64,000 nucleotides of DNA. Source: Macrolepiota albuminosa (taxonomy: Eukaryota > Basidiomycota > Agaricomycetes > Agaricales > Agaricaceae). This document shows, piece after piece, positions 44,171 through 56,238 of the stretch; position 1 is the stretch's first letter; every line of letters starts with the position of its first letter. The notes beneath the pieces are model-generated. The model ran no database searches. It saw only the letters and a program-made list of their open reading frames with translations, and was not told the DNA's origin. Made by a program: the position numbers and the translations under genes. The stretch is from assembly GCA_027475525.1 (NCBI GenBank), contig JAMWFC010000008.1:62001-126000 (forward strand), given 5' to 3'.

Positions 44171-47150
44171 TCAGCCTTCTTTAGTGCTGAGACCCTTTGA
44201 AGTGGTGGTGGCTGTGCACCTTCTGCATGAGATATGAATTTGAAGTCTAGGGCATGATGCCATCAACTGGGGGGTTAGAAAAAGAAAAAAAAATTTTTGC
44301 CACTCTCCCCATTTGTCATGTCATGGCCAGTTATGCCTGTCTGCTCCCCCACCCCTCCTCCTGCAGGAGACAACTCCCTGGCATCCTGGCAAGAGTATGA
44401 TTGATGCCGGGGAGAGTATGACCAGCAGTGGGACCATCAGCACATAAATGAACTGACTAGTGAGTGTCTTGAATCATCCTCTGGACTCACTGCTTAGTTT
44501 TCATAGACTCTGTGTCTCGCCCTCTCGGTCCGATCTCCCAGCCTCCTCTGGTCAGGCCTTTCACCCCTCCTGGGGTGGCTGGGCCATCTCAACTTCCCCA
44601 GGCATCTCCTCCTGTGGTGGCTAGGCTGTTTGGGCTCTCTCAGATGCCTCGACCTTATTCTCCCAGCTTGTTTTCTTAGGCTGATTAGTCATCCCTCAGG
44701 ATTAGGAAAGTGTGGCCTGTTCCTACTGCACAGCACATCCCATAAGACCAGGTGATGCCAGAGCAGTTCATGGTTGCTCAGGGGCATTACTGAGGCCATT
44801 TGGCATGTCATTGGTGTGAGGCTGCAGGTTCAGTGAGTCGTCCTGAGCTGTGTCCAGATCCTGCTGACCCTTCATAGTGCATTATGTGTGCTTGTAGGAG
44901 GGTCTCCTGCAAATTTGAGGAGCTGGTGGCAAGGGCATGTCAGGACACTTCAATGTGCATGTCCTGTTGCTTGAGGCATGAACAATGTTCAGTGGGGCTG
45001 GCATGGAGGGCATGGTGCATGGCTCAGGAGCAGGAGTGGGGAGAGGAGTGGATGATGGAGTGCTTGAGGGAAGTTCAGAGTATTCATACAAGGGTGAGGA
45101 TGAGGGTGCCATTGATACGATGCTGTACCAGCAGTCAGGGACACACCATGCACCAGAAGTCAAAATAAACATTTAATCATGGGCTGAAAACTGTAAGCCT
45201 CCTGGTAGCAGTCTCAACAAAAATATATCTCCAAAACATCCCAATAAATACACAGAAATGTACAGAACAATAGGCAGGGACCAGCTCAAACTATCAGCTC
45301 AACAATAGTCCAACTACTGTAATGGGGAGGGGAAGCATGGGAGCTGGCAGGAGTGACAAAATGGGATCAAATTGTAGTGATCTGGATCAAAGATCAGATC
45401 TGACAATGACACAACCGGAAGGGGAAAGAAAAGAAGCATGGAATGCAGGAAAGCACATGCTAAATGGAGCTCAAGCAAATGGGGAAGTGGCAATCAGAGA
45501 CATCCAGAAGAATGATGGATCAAAAGCAAATGGGGAAGTGGCAATCAGAGACATCCAGAAGAATGATGAATCAAGAAGTTGAATGGTGGAACTGGTAGCA
45601 CCAAAACAGGCCTCTCAAAAGGGAAATTGGACTATCAAACATGTTCCAGAGGTTGGGGAGTTTACAACAAAGGGTCATGTGTAGATAGTGGTCTGTGCAC
45701 CAGAAAAACAGTATAAATAGCCCAAGTTTAGTAGAGAATAGACAGGCAATTGATAGGCAAAGGCTCGGTGATTCCCAGGGAGTGAATTGCTTAGGCTGGA
45801 GTTTGTTGAGAACCCTCTGCATTCCAGAAGATTAGGATTTGCACTCAAAACATTAATACATCAACTTTGTCATCAAGTCAGTGTGAATTGAGAGTCATAC
45901 TCTACATCAGCAAGCCCCAGAACTAATAGTAATACTCACACCAAGTACTACACCATACCGTCCAGTAGGCAGAGGAGGAGGGGGTTCTGATGTGTTGGTG
46001 CTGTGCAAAATGCCTGGCTGTGGTACAGTCATCAGACAAGGAGTTGGAGGGGCCCTGTTGGGACAAGAGCAAGCATTGAGCTTCCTCTGAGGAGTCAGAC
46101 AAGAATTGTCAGCCTCCTGCCTGACATCAGCAGATGTCCTCTCCATTCCTGATTGCAGGTCCTTCAGGATCTGGGGAGAATGTTCTTGCCTGGCTCATCC
46201 TGGCCCATTTCCAAAGTTGTCCCTGAGCCCAGGACCAAGGTTGTGGTGTCACTTTGCTATCAGCTGGGGGATGTGGAGGTCAGGGAGCATCACTTGTCAG
46301 CAAGGCTCCAGAAGACATATTCAGAGCTGCAGTGGGAGAGACAGTTGCAGGAGGATTTGCAGACTGAGAAGGAGGCAGTGGTTTGGGTCTAGGAGGTGTT
46401 GGAGGAAGAGGTCATGGGCCTGTGGGCCCAGCTGAAGCAGGGGGACAGCCAATTGCCTGGGTCAAGGTGCAGGAGGTGAGAGCAATGGAGCTGCAGAAGT
46501 TGCTGGAGAGGGTAGAGGGGGCACAGGCAAGCCTGGTCTGCCAGAGGGGTTGGCTGGTAGGGAGCATGGCCGCTGCCTAGAGAGAGGCAATGCATGAGTC
46601 TCTTTTAGGTTTCTGACTTTGTCTGACTTCCTCAGGCTGGGCATGGAAACACCGCCTCCTCCTGGATGGTGGTGCCTCAGCCCATGCCTCCATTTCCCAG
46701 GGGTTGGTCACAATGCCTGGCCCTCCCTCAGGTGAGTTGCCCAGGAGATGGGCCAGCTGGGATGTTTGCTGGCTGCCCATCAGAGACAGAACCTTGTGGT
46801 CTTCAGAACCTGGGTAGAGATAGCAGTAGACATGAGAGAGCTACTTCCCTCATACAACAAGAGGGTGGCAGCTATGGTGGCTGTGATGGAGGTGGCGGTG
46901 GTGGGGGCAGGGGCAGGGACAAGCATTTTAGAAGGTTCAGGAGAGGCTGGGACTTCAGCAGTGGAGGGTTTCAGTGGGGTTTCGGGCTTGTAAACTTCAT
47001 GACTTCTTGATTTGAGGAGGTTCCCCTCCTTTTGTAGAATATTATAATCTAGCCTATACATACCCAGTATTATATGTTTCTTAGTATGGAAAAAATAGAA
47101 CAGAAAAGGGAGTGAAAAAGCAAGGAAAAAAACTTATTAGTGGGAGTTGA
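44171..47150 (+). pseudogene. Plus-strand ORF relic antisense to the chromovirus 3' end
   Basis: Between the chromodomain and the 3' LTR lie about 2.1 kb (excluding the insertion at 45113-45952) that read as protein only on the opposite, plus strand. The left part is Pro/Ser-rich (SRPLGPISQPPLVRPFTPP); a Cys-rich patch follows (CMSCCLRHEQC); and the right part (46150-46600) is Gln/Glu/Leu-rich and looks coiled-coil (QLGDVEVREHHLSARLQKTY, then LQEDLQTEKEAV, ELQKLLERVEGAQ). Stops break it throughout. I cannot name a family. It may be an accessory antisense gene of the element or a captured gene. Confidence 0.45.
45113..45952 (+). mobile_element. Solo LTR, family D (840 bp)
   Basis: It begins TGATACGATGCTG and ends AGTACTACA, between CCAT duplications (45109-45112 and 45953-45956). 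A TATAAATAG box lies at about 45711. An internal 51-bp direct repeat at about 45474-45575 is absent from the related copy at 52573. Confidence 0.82.
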
Positions 47151-47239
47151 ATTCCCAATGTTGCCAGAGGCAGGGGTTATGCCCTTGTGGCCATCTGTGA
47201 GGTTCTCAGCTCTGGGGCTTGTCTAAGTGAGAGTTGTGG

Positions 47240-50200
47240 AATTTCTGGAGCTTGTTGAGAGCATCTTTTAGGTTCACTGGAGGTTCCCAGGTGTTGTTTT
47301 TTGATCCATAACCAGTCCATTGCACAAGGTAGTTCAGTCATCCTTGGTTAACTTAGGAGTCAAGGATGTGGTCTACCTTGTAGTGATACTTGTTGTCTGC
47401 TTTGAAAGAGAGGGATCAGTTGGGGCACTGCCCAGGAAAGGAGTCCAGAGCCAAAACACCTGTGATTGAGCTTCACAGAGGGGTGCCTTGTGCAGAGATT
47501 GCGCCAATTGAGCCAGACCAGGGTTCTGGGGTTCCAGTCAGATGTGGGTTTGTGGCAGGAGTTGGTGTGTTTGGAGTAAGCCTTGTTGGTGACTTTGATC
47601 TCACCCTGGAGAAACTCATGAAGATTCCAGAGGTCCTGGGCAACCTCGTGAGCTGTGTGGGCAGGGATATCCCAGAGAGACAGGGTCAACTGGGGGTGGT
47701 ACCCCTTATTGGTGAAGAAGGGAAATACACCTGTGGCAGAGTAGAGGGTATTATTGTAGGTGAATTTGGCAAGGAGAAGTTTAGTGCACCAGTCATTCTG
47801 GAGATAATTGATGTAGATTTGGAGGTACTACTGTTCTAGGGTCTGGTTAACCTGCTCAGTCTGACCATCAGTCTCTGGATGGTACACAGTAGAGAGGTTG
47901 ACTCAGACACTGAGGGCCTTGCATAGGGATGTCCAGAACTTCAAAATAAAAAGGGAGCCCTGATCAGAGACAATGTCATTGGGGAGTCCATGCTTTGAGA
48001 ATACATGTTTCAGAAAGAGCTGGGTGAAGCCCAAAGCATTGTCAGTGGTGTGACATGAGATGAAAATGGCTTGCTTTGTGAGCTGGCACATGATGATGAG
48101 GATGGTGTTGAAGCCCTCAAATTTCAGGAGCTTGACAATGTGATCCATAGAGATTGAGGTCTATGGGCACCATCTCATGGTGATGATGCTCAAAAGTAGA
48201 TCAGTAGCAGATATGGTTTATGGCTACTGACCTGTATAACAATGTGTTGGGCATGCTAAGTTTTGAGGGAGTCCCAGGCAGTTCTCAGAGAACAAGTCAG
48301 AAATGAGTTAAATAGCAAGATTTGATGTAAGTCAGCAAGAGTGTCCAGCAAGGAATATATGGTAAGGATAGTGCACCTAAGTGAGGGAGATGCAAATATG
48401 AGTAAGTGCAGCAGAAGACATGGCAAGAAGACAAGAGGCTTAGCAATGGCTAAGTTGCATAATGCCTGCTGTAAGTGCAAGGTGTGTAGGTTCTGTAAGT
48501 GTAACTGCAGCAAACAGGCTAAGAGTGCTCAGACAGTTGGCAACTATGAACTTAGTCAGCCCAAAAGAAATCTGAACCGTAGAGTAAACTGAGGAGTGTA
48601 AATGGGATACTCTGTTCTATGGTAACTAGTGACAATGGTAAGTATTTATAGTGAGAAACAAGTTCCCTGTTGCTAAGGGGCTAAGGGTCACCAAGGGATG
48701 GTGAACTGTAAGTAATGTAATTAAATATCATGTATTAAACTAAATGTTGAGAAATGAAGCAAGCAAGCTGTCCATCTGGCTGAGGAAGAGGTGCAAAGAG
48801 GCATCAGGCACCAGGATAAATGTCAGGCTGTCTATCATGAGTAAATGACATTATTCCTATGTAATTTGTAAGCACTGTCATCAGCTAGCTGTGCCACATG
48901 CAATTGATTGATACTACCTGTCAATGCTTGCCAGTGGCATGATGCCAGCTGTCATTCCAGCTGCCACCAGCGCTATCACTGATTGGATCCATTGCTTGCC
49001 ATGCATGGCCATCAGGTAAGGCCTAAAATGGATATGTAAATTATGTGTGCCAAGTTTGGAACATGTGCAGCAAGGTGTCCAGAACTAATGCCAAGCCTGC
49101 CATTGATGCACCTAGCCTGTGTGGGGTCCTATCAACAGGTAGAGGCTTAAGTAGTCCGTAGGGTTTGTGCCAGAGAACTTTGGCCTGGAGGCACAGCTCG
49201 CAGGCTCAGATGTACCAGGTGATGTTCTTTTTTATTTCTGGCCAAAGGTAAGTGTGGGAGATAAGTCAAAGTGTCTTACATATTCCCAGGTGTCCCCTGA
49301 GCTTGTGATCATAGTGCTGTCAGAAGATATCAAGGTGGGCATTTTTATAGTTTGGAGTGTAGATGCAGCCATTGTGGAGGAGCATTTTGCTGTTGGGGGA
49401 GAGGGTGAAGGAGGGGTCAGGTGGTGATTCATTAGGGGCAGAGTTTCAGGGGTTGTGCCAGATGAAGTAGTCATCTCAGAGAGAGTCTTGGATCTGTTTC
49501 ATAATCTCTTTCTTTTTCAAGATTAGTACCACATTCAAATGTTTAGGAGGGATTACCATGCAATGGTTAAAGCCATTTTGTTCTGTCTTAAAGAACTTCT
49601 TTGGGTAGACATCTGAGCATTGGGTGAGGGCATCCGGTTTGGCTCCAAGTTATTTGGGGTGGTAATGGATAGTAAAGTTGTGCTCAGAGAGGACTTCAGA
49701 CTATCAGGCCTGCCTGCAACTGAGGAGTTTGGTGGTCGTGAAGTACTGAAGGTTGTTGTGGTCTGAGTATACCTGAATCCAATAGGGGGGTACCTTTGAG
49801 GTAGGCTTGCCACTGCTTGAAGGCTTTGACAATCATGAGAAGTTCCTTGTCATAAATGTTGTAGTTGAGCTTGGCAGAGATCATCGATCAGGTGTGGAAG
49901 GCCACAGGTCAGAGCTCCTGATTGTCTGGTCCCATCTGTGAGAGGATGCCAGCAATGGCGTAGTTGAAGGTGTTGCACTCCAGGATGACCAGAAGGGCAG
50001 GGTCATAGTGCCAAAGGATCAGAGCTGAGGTGAAGGCTTCCTTGAGTAAGTGAATGCACTCTGGCACTTATTGTCCCACCCCCAGAGGGTGTCCTTCCAA
50101 GTCAGCTGGTTGAGGGACTTTGGTGATACCAGAGTAGTTGTCAATAAAACATTGGTAGAAGCTTGCAAAGCTGAGAAAGGATTGTACCTCCTTGATGTTT

Positions 50201-52400
50201 TTAGAGGAGGGCCAGTTGAGGATTGCTTTGACCTTTGCAGAGTCTATATGGACTCTGTCTAGGGTGACAATGACATTGAGGTACTCAACTTCCATGGTGT
50301 GAAAAGAGCATTTCTCCAGTTTTGCATGGAGGTTGTGGCTCTGGAGTCATTCGAGAACTTGTTGAATGTGAATTTGATGTTTGTCAAGGGAGTCAGAGTA
50401 GATCAGGATGTCATCCAGGTATACAATGATGAAGATGTCATTTATAAAGTATTAGAAAGTTGCAGGGATGTTAGTCATACCAAAGGGCATTACCAGGTAC
50501 ACAAAGAGGCCATAGCGGGTGTGAAAAGCGATTTTCCATTCATATCCCAAGGCTATCTGGACATTGTTGTAACCAGAGCAGAGGCCAATCTTTGAGTAGA
50601 CTTTGGCCTTTCAGAGGCGGTTGACTAGGTCTCCAATAAGGAGGAGGGGGTATTAGTCCTTCTTGATAATCTTGTTCAGTCTCAAGTAGTCAACACACAG
50701 TCAGAGAGACCTGTCTTTTTTTTTGGCAAAAAGGACTGGTGCCCTGGCAGCAGAGATTGAGACGTGGATGAATCTCTTATCTAGCATGTTGTTGAGGTAG
50801 TTTTTAAGGGTGTGAAGTTTGACCTTGGACATGTTGTAGACCTTGCTGAGCAGAGGTTTTGTGCCATCCTTGAGGTTGATTTTGTGGTCATATGACCAGT
50901 GCAGAGGAAGGTCCTTGGCACTATCTTTGAAGAAGATGTCAAACTCATGATATTTGGAGAAAACAACTTTGGTGAGAATTTGGTCTTCAGTTTTGGTGTC
51001 AGGGCTGATGTTCTCAGCTCAGAGGTGTTCTTTGGGTAGCATTGGAGATACCTGGAGCTGGTAGGCTAGAGTGCTGTCCTGGAGAATCCTGGCAAAGGGG
51101 GTGCAGCCAATAATTTTGTTGTCCGGAGCCCCAAGTGATTCGGGGGGCATGTTGGGTTTGGAGTTAGGCCTGGTTGGGGGTCGGTGGTTTTGAGCAGGGT
51201 AGTGGAGCCTCTTTGAGGAATGTTTTGGGGAAAATTAATGAAGTCCCTTCAGAGAGGGCCAGGGCATCCCAGGCTGTCCAGGGTTTGGGGATAGAGGTGG
51301 ATGGCAGTGGCAAGTTGGGCACTGGAGATGGGGAAGGTCATGGTGAGGTCTTTCCAGCAAATAACAGGGTTTACCTCCCAAAGCCAGAGGAGCCTGAGGA
51401 CAATGGGGATCATCTCAGGGAGCTGCGTAACTAGGAAGTCAGCCAGAAATATCAAGCTGTTGTCAAGGATCATGGTGGTGGTGTGGCCCTTTGTAATGGG
51501 CTTGAACATTGCGTCATTTCTGTTGAACAACTGGAGTTTGAAGGATTTGTCAAGTGGGGCATGGAGGAGGTTGAGGTGGTTACCAATGAACATTCTAGTG
51601 GCCCCACTGTTGACAAAGGCAGGAAGTTGCTCAGAGTTGGTGCCAAGGCATACGTGAATTATGAAAGACTGAGTGGATCAAGAGTGGAGACTGAGAGTTT
51701 TCTCTGAAGGATGCTGGGGATCTTCTAGGCTCATTGTGGGAGGCAGGGATTTGAAGAGGATGGGTTCTTGGGCTGCGCTGTGATTGAGGATGAGTGTGAG
51801 GGCCTTCCAATCAATCTGGGGATCTGTGGTGCACAGCCATGGGAGTTTGAGAATGAGGGGGGCAGCAGCATGGAGTTTGGTGACCAGGAGTCAGAGGATT
51901 TGCTGATGGCCAGAAGTGAAGATTATGGGCATCTGTATGAAGTAAGTAATGTCACCAGCTGAGAAAATGCTGCTATCAAAGAGCTGGAGGTGAATGGAGA
52001 GGGGAAGCCTTTGGGAGGGTTGTGGAGCAAGGGCTGCCCAAGCTTCATTGATGAAGTTGTTGGTAGCACCGCTATCCACAAGGGTGTTGACAGGCTCCAG
52101 AAAGAAAGTGAGGAAGCAAGAGTGGTTCAGAGGAGAAGAGATTGGAGGGGCTGCAAGGGGAGGTGGATCAGGAGGATGTCCAAAGAATATTAAACTGTGG
52201 CACAAAGGTGGGAAACCAGGGCAGAGAAGACATCAGGATTCAATCTGCAATTCAGAATGTCTTCTGTTTCTAAATCACCAGGTCGTTTTCCATGAACTGG
52301 AAATCACATTCTTCTCCGTTGATGGTCCAGAATTGCCCAACCTATGGTCTGCCACTTCAGACAGCTGCCAATGAAGTGTCTGAGCTCTCCACAGAGGAGG
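47240..52400 (-). pseudogene. Chromovirus pol: knuckle, protease, RT, RNase H, integrase, chromodomain
   Basis: Reading the minus strand, high to low coordinates: a C-x2-C-x4-H-x4-C knuckle near 52350; protease NTLVDSGATNNFINEA near 52070; RT 50100-50960 with [11 protein letters not shown] and YLDDILIYS; RNase H start YNIYDKELLMIVKAFKQW near 49850; integrase with KPYGLLKPLP near 49150, then after the inserted family C element SISMDHIVKL, HGLPNDIVSDQGS and ETDGQTEQVNQTLEQ (the D and E of the triad) near 47860; and the chromodomain NYLVQWTGYGSKNNTWEPP near 47300. The chromodomain identifies the chromovirus clade; it normally directs integration to methylated-histone chromatin. Many stops and single-base shifts, several of TGG-to-TAG type, break the frame. 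Confidence 0.88.
48181..49134 (+). mobile_element. Solo LTR or non-autonomous element, family C (954 bp)
   Basis: It begins TGATGATGCTC and ends GGTCCTATCA. Flanks are ATGG (48177-48180) and ACAG (49135-49138), which are both one CpG decay step from ACGG. It interrupts the chromovirus integrase between KPLP and SISMDHIV. Confidence 0.78.
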
Positions 52401-52572
52401 CAGGTGCCCTTTCAGTGTTGCTGTTCTTGAACTTTTTCAGGAATGTCGATCCAGGGTCGGTCAGAGTTCCTGACTCAGTTTGCACAGAGGGCTTCTTCCT
52501 CATTGTCTCTGAGGTGATCATTGATCAGAGTGTTGAGGTTGTCAGGGTTTCCAGGGAGGGGGTCAGGGATGT

Positions 52573-53431
52573 TGATATGATGCTGTACCAGCAGTCAGGG
52601 ACACAACATGCACCATAAGTGAAAATAAACATTTAATCATAAGGCTGAAAACTGTAAGCCTCCTAGTAGCAGTCTCAACAAATTATATCTCCAAAAACAC
52701 CCCAATAAATACACAGACAGTACAGAATAAAGGGCAGGGACCAGCTCAAGCTATCAACACAACAATAGTCCAACCACTGTTATGGGGAGGGGAAGCATGG
52801 GAGCTGGCAGAAGTGACAAAATGGGATCAATTTGTGATGATCTAGATCAAGATCAGATCTGACAATGCCCAATTTGACATGACTGAAAGGGGAAAGGAAA
52901 AGAAGCATGATGGGGTGTCAAAAGAAGCATGGAATGCAGGGAAGTGACAATCAGAGACATCTAAAGGAATGGTGGAACAAGAAGTTGAATAGTGGAACTG
53001 GTGGCACTGAAACATGCCTCCCAAAAGGAAAATTGGACTATCAAATATGTTCTGGAGGCTGAGAAGTTGACAACAAAGAGTTAGGTGTAGATAGTGGTCT
53101 GTGCACCAGAAAAACCATATAAATAGCCCAAGTTTAGTAGAGAATAGACAGAAAATTGATAGGCAAAGGCTCAGTGGTTCCCAGGGAGTGAATCACCTAG
53201 GCTAGAGTTTATTGAACACCTCTTATTGGAAGTCTATTGGTAGACAAAGGCTCAGTGGTTCCCAGGGAGTGAACTGCTGTAGTTTATTGAGAACCTAGGA
53301 TATTTGATATTCTGTGAAGCATCCAATACATCAAATTTTTATCATCAGGCACCAGTGTGAATTAGAGGAAACTTTCTAAGACTTCAAGAAAGCCCCAGAA
53401 CTATCAGTACTACTTGCAACCAAGTACTACA
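52573..53431 (+). mobile_element. Solo LTR, family D (859 bp)
   Basis: It begins TGATATGATGCTG and ends AGTACTACA, between perfect ATGT duplications (52569-52572 and 53432-53435). It has the same orientation as the copy at 45113 and sits between the chromovirus gag core and zinc knuckle. It contains a diverged internal duplication at about 53155-53275. Confidence 0.82.
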
Positions 53432-53439
53432 ATGTTGTT

Positions 53440-55690
53440 GATGTCAGCTGTGTTGAGGGCAGCTAGTAGTCATGGTGCCAGGGTGCGAAGTGGCCTGGAA
53501 GGTCCTCGTCCCAGAATGAGATGCAGGGTAGGGCCCAGGAATACCTGGTTAGAGGTTCTAGGGGTGTTAGTCTTTCAGGAGGGTCCTCCTGAAGGGTTTT
53601 ACTGGGTCTGAGAGCTGGAGTACTCATTGCGGTCTTCCCAGTACCTTTGATCAATTTGGGTCACCAGAGCCTTATAGCCATTGTATGTTGCTTGCTTGGG
53701 TGTGAGGCAGAGAACATCCTTGATCCGTTAAGGGAGTGCTTGTCAGAGAGTATTGTAGTTCCAGCCCATTGCATAAGCCTCTTTTTTGAATTGGACAATG
53801 AAAGTGGCAAAGTATTTCTCAGATCTTATTTGGAGGTTGAAGAGGTTCTCTTTGGCCTCTGCAACAGTGTCAAAAATGCTGAAATGGCCAGAGAATTCTT
53901 GCATGAAGGCCACCCACTGGGACAGTACCAGGTTGTTGAGGTCAAATCAGAGAAAGGCCATCTAGTGGTTGAAGGCCAGTTCCTGCAGATATGACATGGC
54001 AAACGTGACATGAGATCCTTCAAGCTGAAATATGATGGGTTTGGCCTGGAACATGTTGAGGCACTGCATTAGGAAGGTCTGCCATTTCTGGGGGTCATAT
54101 CCATGAAAGAGTTCAGGCTTTTAGATGTTGAGCTTACCTTTTCAGGCAAGGGTGTCCTGGATGTTGTCCTGTGGGTTCTGATTGCACAGAGGGGAGTAAT
54201 GGTTTCCTCCTCCCTGCTGAGGGGGAAAGGCACCCATGGCAGTGCCCCATCCTCCAGGTGGGCCTCCTCTAAGAGGCTGTTCCTAACCTCCTGGTGGGGG
54301 TTGGGGGGTTCCTGTGGGGGTGGTAGAGGGCCACCAGGTCTGAGAAGGGAGGCAGTGGGAGGGGGTTGTTCAGAGGGAGGAAGGGGATGCAGAGGTTCTT
54401 GTTCAGAAGGGCACTGGGGTGGTTGACTGTAGGGGGTTGGAGGGGGCCTGACTCAAAGGGAGGTCAGAGTGGGCTTGCCCATGCTGGGGTCACATGGAAC
54501 TGTATGGTCCTAAGGGTTCTTCACATGTGCAGGGAGTGTTTGCAAGAAAGCTCAGGAGCAGGAGCAGAAGGAGGATTCCTGGGATTGTCAGGAGGGAGTC
54601 CAGGGTTTTGAGGCTCATCAATGTAGGAGAGGGTGTCTTCTGAGGTGTTGTCACCCTCTGGGGGTGCAGAGTTGCCTTTGGCCACTTGTGCCTATGTGTT
54701 GAAGATACTGGGCACTGAGTAGGCCTGGGGGCAGGTAGAGAGTCCAACAGTATGGGCAGCAGGCTGATCAAAGAGGCCTCCAGTTGGATTCAGAGCCCAC
54801 AAGATGGTGGAAGTGGCGTTCAGCTCCTCTTGCTATCATTGGTCCCAAGGCAGGAGATTCTCTTGGGTGCTGGCTTGGGGATCATCTCTTTGAACATGGA
54901 AGGAGCGGGCTGGGTCCAAGGAGTCCTCAAAGCAGCAGGAGTTGGGGCTGATGTGAATTTTATCCATGAGGTTCTGGAGTTTATTCTGGAGTGCTGAGTC
55001 CACCTGTAGGGTCTTTTTGGTATTGTCAGAGTGAACTGCTTGTAGAAGCAGAGGAGACAATTGGCCCACTCCTCCAGAGTGCCCCGGAAGTTGTGACTAC
55101 CAAGGATCACCAGGAGGGCGCATGTGCATTGGGCGAACTCCTCAGGAGAGGTGTAGAGTGCGCATAGTACTTTGTCTTGCTGTTGGAGGTAGTTCTCCAT
55201 GCATCATTCCAGGGAGGAGGATGTAGATCAGGCCAGCAGTGTTGTCATGGAGCATGGTTGATTCTGGTGGGGAAGTTTGGAGGTTTTAGTGGTTGAGGAG
55301 GGTAATTGGAGCTGGGTGGGCTGAGATCAGAGTGTGAATGGCCCTCTGCTGGCAGGAGGCAGGGTGGCTCCCCATGGAGTTTTGGGAAGTCCTCCAGGTA
55401 CCATCCCATAGGAGCCAGAGTTAACAGGGGGATTGGCATACATCTGCCAGTCTGGAGGGTGTTGTAGGAGCTGGCTGGCAGAGAGGCTGTAGGCTCCATT
55501 GAGGTTGAGGGCCCAGAAGCAGGGTGCCAGGTAGAATTTGGGAATTGGGGGTGGGTATAGGGGTTGGGGGGTGCTGTGGTTGTACTGTTCTGGTAACAGG
55601 CAGCCATAGGCATCAGTCTGGTAGCTCACGGAGTAGTAGACAGGTGTGTATGTAGACATCAAGAATGGGGTAAGGAGAAGTCTTGATATT
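53440..55690 (-). pseudogene. Chromovirus gag, decayed
   Basis: The capsid-like core is read at about 53700-54000 on the minus strand: a hydrophobic YLQELAFNH segment, WVAFMQEFSGHFSIFD, then ENLFNLQIRSEKYFATFIVQ and MGWNYNTL, matching the Ty3-type gag pattern. The N-terminal part toward 55690 is Pro-rich and poorly conserved. It is separated from the zinc knuckle by the family D LTR at 52573-53431. Confidence 0.7.
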
Positions 55691-56238
55691 ATGTCAGGTT
55701 TCACTGATGATGGAGGCCTCTGGAGGCAAGCAGATCCTTATTAGGTGGACTCAAAGTCTACAGAGTGTCTCTGGGCAACAGAGGGTGAGTTCTGGAGTTT
55801 TAGTTGGGGCACAAGGGTGCTCCAGAAAGTACACAGAGCACCAGAGTTTGTAGGTACGGTGGAGCAGGATCCTGGGCTAAGTCCAGAATACAGGGAAGGT
55901 GGAGCCAGTTAGGGCAGAGAGACAATGGAAAGTGATCAGAGAAAAAGACTGAGACTGAGACTGGGAAACAGAGAGAAGATTGAAGTGAGACTTAATGGAC
56001 TGGGAGATTTGAGAGAGTAAGAAAACAGATTGAGCAAATAATACAAGACAGATAAAAGAGTATAGAGGCAGGAGTTATAGCAATATCAAGACTACTATAA
56101 CGGATTGCTTGCTACCAGCTATATACCTATGGTGGCTAAGGTCCAGGGCGTTTGGGTAAGCTCCAGGGCTAGGCTCCATGTGGTCAGTCCTGTATGCTGT
56201 ATTGTCCAGGTGCAAGTCCTGTGCAGTGTATTGTCCAG

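Noticed and set aside
45474..45576. Direct repeat in the family D LTR that looks like another assembly duplication
   Set aside because: The period is about 51 bp, not 77, so it does not belong to the 77-bp artefact set and may be a real local duplication.
47390..47839. 149-aa plus-strand frame
   Set aside because: It is antisense to the chromovirus integrase C-terminal region, which is clearly coding on the minus strand.
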